DNA from: an uncultured Bacteroidales bacterium
GTDB taxonomy: Bacteria > Bacteroidota > Bacteroidia > Bacteroidales > Paludibacteraceae
DNA: 64,000 nucleotides
NCBI GenBank assembly: GCA_949282265.1
Contig: CASDOZ010000008.1
Coordinates: forward strand, 42,095-106,094
Reading direction: 5' to 3'
The notes below the pieces were generated by a model, which searched no databases, was not told where the DNA came from, and was given only the letters and a program-made list of their open reading frames with translations. Below are positions 9,722 through 17,581 of this stretch, piece by piece. The translations under genes and the position numbers were made by a program. Every line of letters begins with the position of its first letter. Positions within the stretch are counted from its first letter, which is position 1.

Positions 9722-10234
9722 ATGAAACTGATTATAAGCGATAAACCGCTGAACATAAACATTCAGCCAGAAGGAGATACCAGATATTTTGATTTATCGT
9801 CCCTGAAAATAGCCAATTGCATGGGTTGTTTCGGTTGTTGGACCAAAACACCGGGAAAATGCATTATCCGTGATGATGCTACGACTGTATATCCATGCAT
9901 TGCAAAAAGTGACAAAGTTCTCTATGTAAGTCATCTAAAATACGGAGGATACGACACCATAATGAAAACCATGCTGGAACGAGCCTTACCTATTCAACAA
10001 GCATTCATACGTATCCACAATGGTGAAACCCATCATGTACAACGTGCCGTTGTTCCCAAACAAGCTACCATCATAGCCTACGGCAATATTTCAGACGAAG
10101 AAATGGAGATATTCCGACAATTGGTTGCCCGTAATGCCAACAACATGATTTTTAGCAGCTATGAGATCATATTTACAACAGAATCCATGCTTGACAACAT
10201 GGTAAAAACAACTTTAGAAAAATGGGAAAAATAA
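9722..10234 (+). CDS. Flavodoxin-fold protein with CxGCxxCW motif
   Basis: This is a 170-residue soluble protein with the CMGCFGCWTKTPGKC cluster near residues 34-48, typical of iron-sulfur flavoprotein/NADPH-dependent FMN reductase relatives. It also has flavodoxin-like strands (DKVLYVSHLKYGGYDTIMKTMLERALP). The first strand-loop, which normally carries the phosphate-binding GSPR/GSxR loop, is instead ISDKPLN, so classical FMN phosphate binding looks lost. It overlaps the next gene by 13 bp. The physiological substrate is unknown. Confidence 0.75.
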   Translation: MKLIISDKPLNINIQPEGDTRYFDLSSLKIANCMGCFGCWTKTPGKCIIRDDATTVYPCIAKSDKVLYVSHLKYGGYDTIMKTMLERALPIQQAFIRIHNGETHHVQRAVVPKQATIIAYGNISDEEMEIFRQLVARNANNMIFSSYEIIFTTESMLDNMVKTTLEKWEK

Positions 10235-10833
10235 TGATATTGAATGGTAGCCCCAGGGCTCCAAAATCAAACTCAAAACGCTATGCGGAGATATTCAGTA
10301 AATACTGCAATTTTGAAACAGAATATTACAACATTACAAAGAAAAACCATTTGGAACTCTGCTCCAAAATGGAGGATTTTTCCGATGTACTGTTCGTTTT
10401 TCCACTTTATGTAGATTCGCTACCTGTCGGTTTTCTGAATTTCTTAAAGACATTGGAGACCAATCCACCCAAACGGAAACCTATAATATCCGTACTGATT
10501 AATTGCGGCTTTCTAGAATACCAGCAAAACGAAATAGCCATCCGGATGATACAGTTTTTTTGCCATCAGTACCATTACATCATAGGTTCAACCCTGATGC
10601 TCGGTGGCGGAGAAGCCTTTCTGGATACGCCTTTCAGATTTATTGCCATCAGAAATATACGCAAGCTGGCATTGTCCATAACATGCAAGGACTACAAAGT
10701 ATTCCAGACAACAATGCCGCTTCCCAAAAAACTATTTTTGATGGCTTCCACCAACTACTGGACACGTTATGGCCAGAAATATGGTATAACCAAAGAGCAA
10801 ATGCAAACAATGGAAATTGAAGGGGATAATTAA
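10222..10833 (+). CDS. NAD(P)H-dependent flavodoxin-family oxidoreductase
   Basis: This is a 203-residue protein. It begins with a clear FMN phosphate loop (MILNGSPRAPKSNSKRYAEIF). The second flavodoxin strand follows in DVLFVFPLYVDSLPVGFLNFL, then ISVLINCGFLE and a glycine-rich GGGEAF segment. It lacks the CxGCxxC cluster that the preceding protein has. The two are coupled (13-bp overlap) and look complementary. A second possible start is the Met at codon 5. The stop overlaps by 4 bp the end of the convergent HXXEE gene. Confidence 0.78.
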   Translation: MGKIMILNGSPRAPKSNSKRYAEIFSKYCNFETEYYNITKKNHLELCSKMEDFSDVLFVFPLYVDSLPVGFLNFLKTLETNPPKRKPIISVLINCGFLEYQQNEIAIRMIQFFCHQYHYIIGSTLMLGGGEAFLDTPFRFIAIRNIRKLALSITCKDYKVFQTTMPLPKKLFLMASTNYWTRYGQKYGITKEQMQTMEIEGDN

Positions 10834-11330
10834 CGGGGCATACGGCCAACAAGCCTATGCATCCCGATTAAGTTCATTCCGCCAAGCAATGTGCCCAGTA
10901 TGGTGTAGAGAAACAGCTCGTGTAGGGAAAAGAACAGATACGTCTCGTGTATCGCCCAAATGCAATAGGGCAGACATAATGCCGTAGATATGATGGCAGG
11001 AATATATCCGCGCCATACAACAAACTGGACGATATGGACGATAAGATGGATGCCGAATGCGGCCAGGCAGCAATACCATGCCGTCAGGTTCTCTGTCTGT
11101 AGGCTTACAATCGTGCAGACAGAAACAATTAGAAACTCTTCGGTGGCAATTACCACGAATTTCCGTGTGGTCATTTGCTCCATCTTTCGGATGATTCGTT
11201 CGGCTTTTGGGAAACGTCTGCGCATTGCGGTGCTGTTCTTTTTTACCCACGGGCATACCATGAGGATTTCTTCCAGTTCGTGAAGCAGGAAGAAAACAGG
11301 TAGGAGGAAAAATAAAAGCACCGTATCCAT
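10830..11330 (-). CDS. HXXEE-domain membrane protein
   Basis: This is a 166-residue hydrophobic protein. The family-defining motif HELEE is at residues 17-21, inside the first membrane segment (LLFFLLPVFFLLHELEEILM). About four further membrane helices carry His residues (IHLIVHIVQFVVW). The family (PF13787) has no established function. I start at the Met at 11330; the frame is open 45 codons further upstream, but that part overlaps the neighbouring acetyltransferase gene and is not membrane-like. The gap to that gene is only 5 bp, so they are probably co-transcribed. Confidence 0.75.
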   Translation of the reverse strand: MDTVLLFFLLPVFFLLHELEEILMVCPWVKKNSTAMRRRFPKAERIIRKMEQMTTRKFVVIATEEFLIVSVCTIVSLQTENLTAWYCCLAAFGIHLIVHIVQFVVWRGYIPAIISTALCLPYCIWAIHETYLFFSLHELFLYTILGTLLGGMNLIGMHRLVGRMPR

Positions 11331-11335
11331 TCTTC

Positions 11336-11800
11336 TTAGCGGTTGAGGGTTAAATTTTTCTGAAAATAAATCATGTCTTTCAGCACTTTCCCGTCTTCCA
11401 CAATCGGATGGTCGTAATTGCAGGTAAAGAAGTTGGCGACGGTATGCGAATAAGTAAAGCCGCAACTTTCGTAGAATGTGATTGTCTGTCTGCTTTCACC
11501 CGTGCCGACAAGCAGTGTGTGGCACACGTCGGCATAGCGCCGACAAAGGTATTCCACCATCTGTCGGCCGTACCCTTTCCGCTGGCGGGAGGATGCAACG
11601 GCCAGGTTTTTCAGTTCGCAGACTCCGTTTCCCTCGTCTGTCACAACGGCTGCGGCAATGGCTTCCGTTTCCTGCGTGTCGTACATGACGAACAGTTCTC
11701 CCCGCTCCAGATAGCGGTCAATCATCGACTCCTGCTCGTCGGCAAGGAGGAGCAGGGGGAGGAAACGTTTCTTGTCGGTGGTGATGAGTTGGATGTTCAT
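11336..11800 (-). CDS. GNAT-family N-acetyltransferase
   Basis: This is a 154-residue single-domain acetyltransferase. The acetyl-CoA pyrophosphate loop is seen as SSRQRKGYGRQMVEYL near residues 70-85. It is preceded by ELKNLAV (strand 4) and followed by the C-terminal FYESCGFTYSH motif. Such enzymes acetylate small amines or proteins; the substrate cannot be inferred. It lies 13 bp downstream of a larger gene with two more GNAT domains and 5 bp upstream of the HXXEE gene. Confidence 0.88.
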   Translation of the reverse strand: MNIQLITTDKKRFLPLLLLADEQESMIDRYLERGELFVMYDTQETEAIAAAVVTDEGNGVCELKNLAVASSRQRKGYGRQMVEYLCRRYADVCHTLLVGTGESRQTITFYESCGFTYSHTVANFFTCNYDHPIVEDGKVLKDMIYFQKNLTLNR

Positions 11801-11813
11801 ACAAAATCTTCTT

Positions 11814-13328
11814 TCAGCAGTTCAAAATAGTGGGTATTCTTTTCTTCATCCAATAGTTTTTGATATATAGGCGGTTGCACAGTGCCTTCTGTTCGTATAT
11901 AACTTTATACCCTTTTCGCTCGAAGAAAGGGCGTGCCGTAATGCTCACTTCCGAAGTAATCTCGCGGATGCCGTGCTCCGTGGCGTATGCCTCAATCCGT
12001 TGCAACAAGGCGGTGGCAATACCTTCTCCCTGATGGTCCTTGTGGATGAACATGGAATGCAGGTAGCCGTCGTTGCGGATGGAGGTGAAGCCGACGATAC
12101 GGCCTTCGGCATCGCAGGCGGCAATGAAATGCAGAGTGGCGAGCAGTTCCTCCCATCGTCCCGGACTATTACCACACGAAGCCCAGTCAGCCACTTCTTC
12201 GGCGGTGTAGTCGCGGGCGTTGACCGTCAGTACTGTGTTGCGGAAGAGCTCCTTCAGTTCAGGTATGTCGGTCATGGTGACGGAGCGGAAAGTGATGTTT
12301 GTTGTCTTGTTAGGTTTATTGTTGCTCATACACGAGTCTGGTGATAAATTGCATACCATAATATATTCATCTTCTGTTTCCCGTATTGTTTCAAATCCGA
12401 GACGGCGGTAAAGACGGACAGCTGGGTTGGCTTTCTGCACAGAGAGCGATACCTGTTTATAGCCTTTACGATGCAACAAGTCGATCATTTCTTGCAGCAG
12501 TCGTGTACCGATGCCTTTCCCTCGAAACCCTTGATAAAGGGCAATAGCAAGCGAAGGCGTGCTGTCATCTACATGCCCAAAGTCCTCCATTTGTCGAACC
12601 CAGACGGCACCAATGACTTTATCGGAACTTTCAGCCACTAAGCAGTGGTCATCCGACCGGATACCGAAGTCCTGGATATAGACTTGCAGCTCGGGCAAGT
12701 CAATGACGCTGCGGGGTGGAGAAGGCGTACCTTCGGGCAGGTAGATGGCCTCGTAGAGAAAGTCACGTAACATGGTGATTTCCTCCGGGCGGAGGGGGCG
12801 GATAGTGGTTTTTCCCAGACGTTCCAACATCTTATGCAAATGAGCTTCGTTATCCTCGTCCGATATTGTCGGGTCTTTCATGAAGCGGGCACAAGGCAAT
12901 TCAGGACAGCCGCTACAATTCCGCTTCTTCTTTTCACGGCAACATTGGTAAACAGGACAAACCTTATCCCCAGTAAACTGCAACCAGAACACCTTGCCAC
13001 GTATTTTCCGGCATCCGCCACAAACAGATGGAAAATTGCCGCACTCCGCACATACCGCCCCACAGGGCGACGGTTCAACAAGCTCGTCTTTCCACAACCA
13101 CCATTTGCATTTGGCCGGATCTGGGTTTTCCGTGTTCACGAAATACTCCACGGCACGGTAAAGATACAATTGGCAACGGTCCACAACACAACCGCGCAAA
13201 CGACATTCCTCTGCATAAAGGTCCTCCGCCCGCTTGCCACGCAAAGACTTGACTGTTGTATAGCCCATCGCTATCAAATCCTGCTCGGTCTGCTTTCCCA
13301 CGTTGGGAATTTTCCTCAATTCAGTCAT
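11814..13328 (-). CDS. Four-part fusion: HhH, Cys-rich DUF3795-like, two GNAT domains
   Basis: This is a 504-residue protein. Residues 1-~65 form a helix-hairpin-helix 'pathogenicity locus' (Cdd1-like) module (LRKIPNVGKQTEQDLIAMGY). Residues ~85-155 are a Cys-rich module (CGAVCAECGNFPSVCGGC, then CPVYQCC and CSGCPELPC) like DUF3795, probably metal-binding. Residues ~170-325 are a GNAT domain (GFRGKGIGTRLLQEM, NPAVRLYRRLGFE). Residues ~345-490 are a second GNAT (HKDHQGEGIATALLQRI, ARPFFERKGYKV). A Met at residue 334 (base 12329) sits exactly between the GNATs and may mark an old gene boundary or an internal start. The individual modules are recognisable; this combination is one I do not know. 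Confidence 0.8.
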   Translation of the reverse strand: MTELRKIPNVGKQTEQDLIAMGYTTVKSLRGKRAEDLYAEECRLRGCVVDRCQLYLYRAVEYFVNTENPDPAKCKWWLWKDELVEPSPCGAVCAECGNFPSVCGGCRKIRGKVFWLQFTGDKVCPVYQCCREKKKRNCSGCPELPCARFMKDPTISDEDNEAHLHKMLERLGKTTIRPLRPEEITMLRDFLYEAIYLPEGTPSPPRSVIDLPELQVYIQDFGIRSDDHCLVAESSDKVIGAVWVRQMEDFGHVDDSTPSLAIALYQGFRGKGIGTRLLQEMIDLLHRKGYKQVSLSVQKANPAVRLYRRLGFETIRETEDEYIMVCNLSPDSCMSNNKPNKTTNITFRSVTMTDIPELKELFRNTVLTVNARDYTAEEVADWASCGNSPGRWEELLATLHFIAACDAEGRIVGFTSIRNDGYLHSMFIHKDHQGEGIATALLQRIEAYATEHGIREITSEVSITARPFFERKGYKVIYEQKALCNRLYIKNYWMKKRIPTILNC

Positions 13329-13366
13329 AAAACAACTTTCACAATGGACGGCTTCGTGCAGGCCGG

Positions 13367-14272
13367 TCAGAATTTCTCATCATTCGGCCGGTCGTTCGAC
13401 TCCCCCTCCGCGACTTCCTCATCCAATTGCGCCCCGCAATACTTGCAATACAGGGCTTCCGGTTCATGCCCTTCCCTATGGCAAACGGGACAGTGCCGTT
13501 TTGCCTGCTGCTTGTATTGCCGTACCATCGTGGCCGAAACGATACCGGTCGGCACCGCGATAATCGTGTAGCCGATAAGCATAATTACCGCCGACAGGAA
13601 GCGCCCCACCGGCGTAACGGGCGTAATATCACCATAACCGACCGTGGTCATGGTTACAATCGCCCAGTAAATGCTATTCGGAATGTTGTTGAACGCCGAG
13701 CCGGGCTGCACGCCTTCAATCATGTACATGACCGTGCCCATGGACGTTACAAGAATCAGCACAAAAAAGAAAAAGATAAGGATTTTGGGCGCGCTCATCC
13801 AGAGGGAACGCAAAAGCAAGTTCCCTTCCTTGATGAAAAGGAACAACTTGAATACCCTGAAAATACGGATCAGGCGGAAGGCACGAATGACAAGCAAATA
13901 GTGCGAACCGTGCAGGAAGAAACTCAAATAGACCGGCAAGGTAGCCAACAAATCGACTATGCCGAAAAAGCTGAACACATATTTAAGCGGCTGTTTCAGG
14001 CAATACACGCGCGCCAGGTACTCTATGGTGAAAAACAGCGTAAGCACGTATTCCATTATCCGCAGGGCCAGATAGGCCGAACGCGGGAAAATATGCATAC
14101 TCTCCAAAATGACCAGCAACACACTGAGAATGATGCTGCCAATCAGAATAATGTCGAACATTTTCCCCTGCGGGGTATCCGACTCAAAAACGATGGAGTA
14201 GATTTTCTGTTTCAGCTCATCGTTGTGCAGAAAACGCGCCCAACGCCGGCGAAGTTGTGAAATCCATTTCAT
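13367..14272 (-). CDS. Voltage-gated-type potassium channel with C-terminal zinc ribbon
   Basis: This is a 301-residue six-helix ion channel. S4 carries regularly spaced Arg residues (VIRAFRLIRIFRVFKLF), the pore has the K+ selectivity filter TVGYGD near residue 213, and S6 follows. After S6 a short cytoplasmic tail holds four cysteines (CPVCHREGHEP, then CKYCG), a zinc-ribbon layout unusual for a small Kv-type channel. I start at the Met at 14272 (MKWISQLRRRW); a Met 16 codons earlier is in frame but adds only an uncharacteristic leader. Confidence 0.9.
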   Translation of the reverse strand: MKWISQLRRRWARFLHNDELKQKIYSIVFESDTPQGKMFDIILIGSIILSVLLVILESMHIFPRSAYLALRIMEYVLTLFFTIEYLARVYCLKQPLKYVFSFFGIVDLLATLPVYLSFFLHGSHYLLVIRAFRLIRIFRVFKLFLFIKEGNLLLRSLWMSAPKILIFFFFVLILVTSMGTVMYMIEGVQPGSAFNNIPNSIYWAIVTMTTVGYGDITPVTPVGRFLSAVIMLIGYTIIAVPTGIVSATMVRQYKQQAKRHCPVCHREGHEPEALYCKYCGAQLDEEVAEGESNDRPNDEKF

Positions 14273-14358
14273 ATTACTGTCTGCCAAACTTGAATTGCAA
14301 AGGAAACCATAAACAAACAACTATAAGGCCATCCCAATATCCAGGAATTGCATTTGGC

Positions 14359-14718
14359 TCACATCATTTGGCATTTTATGCCGAAGGATGACACAAAAGC
14401 CAACAATTCATGGAAGATTGCAGACGCTTCCGCGGGTGCATGAAGGTCGGCTGTGAAATCAACGCCAAACCGGGTATTCAGCAAGGCCGGCAACTCAACC
14501 AAGGAAACTTTCAGCCCCTTGGCAAGCCGGTAGGCATCTTCCCTGCTGATTTGCGCACTCTTGACAAATGACCGCGCAGGTTGTTCATAATCCGTACGTT
14601 CAAGCCTGATAACCAAAGAGGAATCATCGCCATAACCGACCGTCACAGTTGCCACGACCGGCTGGTCATTGTCCGTTTCAATAAGTAGTTTTTCCAATGC
14701 AAGCATGTTATCGTCCAA
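14359..14718 (-). CDS. Hypothetical protein, 119 residues
   Basis: I do not recognise this small soluble protein. It has alternating strands and helices (VVATVTVGYGDDSSLVIRLERTDY, EDAYRLAKGLKVSLVELPALL), no signal peptide, membrane segment or metal motif. The start may be the first codon or the Met at codon 5 (MLALEKLL). It lies alone between the channel gene and the lipoprotein flavodoxin gene, on the same strand, with gaps of 86 and 61 bp. Coding is supported by codon use and a clean frame, not by homology. Confidence 0.6.
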   Translation of the reverse strand: MDDNMLALEKLLIETDNDQPVVATVTVGYGDDSSLVIRLERTDYEQPARSFVKSAQISREDAYRLAKGLKVSLVELPALLNTRFGVDFTADLHAPAEASAIFHELLAFVSSFGIKCQMM

Positions 14719-14779
14719 CTAACGTTATACATCGCGGGCAGCAAAGCCATTGCCACCCGCGTTATCACCACGCAAAAAC

Positions 14780-15616
14780 TTATCTCACAACCTCGGTAAA
14801 CTCGGGTTTCTCGTCCGCCCCGTTGCCCACAATAACATAAATAACGGCTTCTACATCATTGCCATTCGCATCCTTGCTCTGTGCCGTGAAGCGGTATTCC
14901 GTTCCGGCGGATGTCATCCGCTTGCCGAACATGACCGGCGTGCCAAGCGGGTACTTGTAATCGCCACAAGCGGCATTGAATATCGCTACTTCCGCATCCG
15001 TAACAGGCTCCTGGGCCGAAAATTCCGGCAGTTTTTCAAATTCGCCCTCAATAAAACCGTGTTCTTTGAGGAAACGTTCCACCTCGGCCGGTGCCTTTGC
15101 CAGGCGGGCATTGCGCACCCCATAACCGGGCAGGATTTCCGCATCGGGCAAAGCCGCTTCCAAATCCGCCATGCTGGATGCAAGACCGCCACTGCCGAAC
15201 GTGCAGAACGGCACTATCTTCTTGCCTGCGAAATTGATGTTCTTCACCAAAGTTGCTACCGGCGGGGCGTATGTGCCGAACCAAATCGGATAGCCAAGGA
15301 AAACAACATCATAGCCATCCAAGTTGATTTCCTGCGCGGCCAGTTCCGGCAATTCGTTGTTGGCCATCTCCTGCTTGCAACGCTCGATGGTTTCATCGTA
15401 CGTGCCATTATATGGCTGTGCCGCATCGATGCGCAAGGTGTCAGCATCAAGCAGGCGGGCAAATTCCCGCGCCACCTGCTGCGTGGCACCGGTCTGCGAA
15501 TAATAAATAACCAGGCATTTCCGCGTCTTCGTTTCCTCGTTTGCTTCACTTTTCTTCTGCGAGTTGCAGCCGAACAACGTCAAGATGGCTGCAAACAATG
15601 TCAATCCTTTTTTCAT
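14780..15616 (-). CDS. Flavodoxin domain lipoprotein with C-terminal extension
   Basis: This is a 278-residue exported protein. The lipoprotein signal MKKGLTLFAAILTLFGCNSQ ends in a lipobox Cys at residue 17. The flavodoxin core (residues ~33-175) has the FMN phosphate loop YYSQTGATQQVA and the later loops GYPIWFGTYAPPV and TFGSGGLASS. After a short linker, residues ~195-278 add a domain with several beta strands (YPLGTPVMFGKR, AVIYVIVGNGA) that I cannot name. Flavodoxins are usually cytoplasmic, so a membrane-anchored, exported version must obtain FMN outside or before export. It may act in periplasmic electron transfer (inference). Confidence 0.85.
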   Translation of the reverse strand: MKKGLTLFAAILTLFGCNSQKKSEANEETKTRKCLVIYYSQTGATQQVAREFARLLDADTLRIDAAQPYNGTYDETIERCKQEMANNELPELAAQEINLDGYDVVFLGYPIWFGTYAPPVATLVKNINFAGKKIVPFCTFGSGGLASSMADLEAALPDAEILPGYGVRNARLAKAPAEVERFLKEHGFIEGEFEKLPEFSAQEPVTDAEVAIFNAACGDYKYPLGTPVMFGKRMTSAGTEYRFTAQSKDANGNDVEAVIYVIVGNGADEKPEFTEVVR

Positions 15617-15647
15617 TTTCGTATGTTTTTTAGTCGTTTATATAAAG

Positions 15648-16883
15648 TCATTCGGTTTCCATTTCCCGTATCACCTTGCCCGCCCAATCCAGCAACATGC
15701 AGCTATCCGCCTCAAAAGTTTCCCCGGAAATATCGCCATCTGCTGCAACAGCCCTGTCCAGTATGCGGCGGCTGTCCGCCGATAGGCTTCCGGCCAGACG
15801 ATTCATCGAGGCGATGTACTCGCCCGTATCCAAATAGTGCTTCATGCGCACCGTGAAACGCGCCGCCTTGTACAATCCCGCAAGCGCGGCAGTGTCGCGT
15901 TCATGCAAGAAATTGTGCGAACAAGCATGGTAAATGTTGCACGCCCCAACCAGCACGGCACGACGGACATCGCTGTCGGAAAAAAGCGGACGCAGGCTGT
16001 CAAGCGTGCCGACAATCGGGCGGGTGTCCAGGACAAGCTGCAACAAATCCGACTTCTCCCAACCCAGCAGTTCGCCCTCTCCGGCTACGAAACCGCAAAC
16101 CAGACTGCGGTGCTCCAACGTATCCAACATGGCGCGATAGGCCTGCAAGTCATCGAAACGCACCTCGTCGAGTATGACCACCACGTCAATATCGCTCGAT
16201 GCCGTCTGCTCACCGCGACCATAACTGCCCTGCAAACCGAAGAAGCGCAGGCGCTGCCCGAACAAAGCCGTGAGCTTGCCTTGAAACTCTTTCAGCCAAA
16301 GGTTTATGTCAAAAGGTTGTGCCATATTCCTGTTGCCATGACTGCCCCACTCTTCCCGCGTTATCCGCATGAAATGTTCCGTGCGGACATCGCCCATGGG
16401 GGAAATTTTCCCCGTTTCGGTATGATGAAAGACAAAACCGCATTTCTCCATGACACGGCGCGACTTCGTGTTGCCATCATAGTAGCCGCACCAGACCGCC
16501 GGCACGCCAAGTTCCTCGAAACAACGGTGCAACAGGCAGCGGACAGCCTCCGGAATCAGGCCTTGCCCCCAATAGGGCACGCCTATCCAATAGCCTATTT
16601 CGGCCTCGCCATCCCCCAAAGCGGCACTATGCACGCCATCGCCGAACATGATGCCCACACTGCCCACCGGCTCGCCGGTAGCTTTCAGCACCACAGCATA
16701 GGTCTCCGGCGCGGAAAGGATAGTGCGGATAATCTCACGGCTGTTTTCCACCGAAGTATGCGGCGGCCAGCCCGCAATAGGCCCGACAGCCGGGTCGCAG
16801 GCATACTTATAGAGCGACGGCGCATCGTCTTCCGCCCAAGGGCGAAGGACAAGCCGTTCGGTTTCAAGTCGGGTCGTATTCAT
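15648..16883 (-). CDS. Fusion of GNAT acetyltransferase and nucleotidyltransferase
   Basis: This is a 411-residue protein. Residues 1-~180 are a RimJ/RimL-type GNAT (RLETERLVLRPWAEDDAP, GYWIGVPYWGQGLIPEAVR, SRRVMEKCGFVFHH). Residues 187-411 are a nucleotidyltransferase with the catalytic GSYGRGEQTASSDIDVVV motif near 217-235 and a helical C-terminal part like that of aminoglycoside nucleotidyltransferases and minimal NTases. A Met at residue 187 (base 16325) opens the second domain (MAQPFDINLW), so separate translation is possible. Both folds occur in drug-modifying enzymes, but nothing here proves such a role. Confidence 0.83.
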   Translation of the reverse strand: MNTTRLETERLVLRPWAEDDAPSLYKYACDPAVGPIAGWPPHTSVENSREIIRTILSAPETYAVVLKATGEPVGSVGIMFGDGVHSAALGDGEAEIGYWIGVPYWGQGLIPEAVRCLLHRCFEELGVPAVWCGYYDGNTKSRRVMEKCGFVFHHTETGKISPMGDVRTEHFMRITREEWGSHGNRNMAQPFDINLWLKEFQGKLTALFGQRLRFFGLQGSYGRGEQTASSDIDVVVILDEVRFDDLQAYRAMLDTLEHRSLVCGFVAGEGELLGWEKSDLLQLVLDTRPIVGTLDSLRPLFSDSDVRRAVLVGACNIYHACSHNFLHERDTAALAGLYKAARFTVRMKHYLDTGEYIASMNRLAGSLSADSRRILDRAVAADGDISGETFEADSCMLLDWAGKVIREMETE

Positions 16884-16926
16884 ATTTGCTTGTTTTTATC
16901 TCTTAGGGTCTGCACGCCCTGCCGGC

Positions 16927-17325
16927 TCAATCCTTGTCCAAATCTGTCCACTTCAAAAACCGGTCTATCATGGGGCGTTTGATAACTTCTCCCCTTGAGT
17001 TCCGTTCATATTCGGGTATGAAACTGACATTGACATCGGTAATCATGCTGGGCGTAACCTCCTCAGGCGTATCCTTGCCTTTGCCCCGCGTGCGGCAATT
17101 CAGATAAAAAGTGCCCATGCCTTTCAGCTTCACGGAGCGCCCCGTGGCCATCAGTTCGCCCATCACCTCGCCCAAATCCGTAAGCACGGCATAGGTGTCG
17201 GCCTTGCTCACCGTGGAACGCCGCGACAGAATTTCCGCCACCTCGTCGGTCGTTGCCGCGCGGCCTATCGTAACTGCCCGCGGATACCACTTACCGTTAA
17301 ACTTCTTTTTCTTGTAATAAGCCAT
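16927..17325 (-). CDS. HU-like DNA-binding protein (HU-HIG type)
   Basis: This is a 132-residue basic protein with a Lys-rich N-terminus (MAYYKKKKFNGKWYPR). An HU-like fold follows (TTDEVAEILSRRSTVSKADTYAVL, GRSVKLKGMGTFYL), then an acidic-basic tail. Bacteroidales carry many copies of this family; it binds and bends DNA. A strong AAGGAGG ribosome-binding site lies before the start, preceded by a 7-bp hairpin (17348-17364). The long upstream region with tandem repeats (17439-17528) may contain its control elements. Confidence 0.85.
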   Translation of the reverse strand: MAYYKKKKFNGKWYPRAVTIGRAATTDEVAEILSRRSTVSKADTYAVLTDLGEVMGELMATGRSVKLKGMGTFYLNCRTRGKGKDTPEEVTPSMITDVNVSFIPEYERNSRGEVIKRPMIDRFLKWTDLDKD

Positions 17326-17581
17326 ATCGTGTCCTCCTTAATTTACGTCGCCCGTATCGGGCGAACAGGGTTACCGTTAGCCTTGCCCTCACCCTACGGC
17401 AGCATAGCCCAGAACATACGGGGTAGATAGCCACCAATAACGGCATTGATTCCATACAACAACGGCGTTCATTCCACATATCAACGGGGTTGATTCCATA
17501 CTCACCAACGGTAAGTATGCATCCATAGCCACGGCGAGAGAGACAAATGCCTTGCCGCAAGGTGCGGGCGCACTGTACCGT
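17326..17581. other. Intergenic region between hisS and the HU-like gene
   Basis: These 256 bp hold no convincing gene. Moving away from the HU start (minus-strand sense), they contain an AAGGAGG ribosome-binding site, a TCGCCCG-tat-CGGGCGA hairpin (17348-17364), a run of 22-24-bp imperfect tandem repeats (17439-17528), and a small CCTTG-ccg-CAAGG palindrome (17550-17562) near the hisS stop that could be a weak terminator. No clear TAnnTTTG box is visible on the minus strand. Confidence 0.6.
17439..17528. repeat. Imperfect 22-24-bp tandem repeats upstream of the HU-like gene
   Basis: The first two units, 17439-17460 and 17461-17482, are 22 bp each, and 17483-17506 is 24 bp. All share AACGGnnTTnATTCCAnA. 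A fourth degenerate copy at 17507-17528 begins AACGG and ends ATCCATAG. The period is close to two helical turns. Because they lie 114-203 bp upstream of a DNA-binding protein gene, they could be operator sites, but this is inference. Confidence 0.7.
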
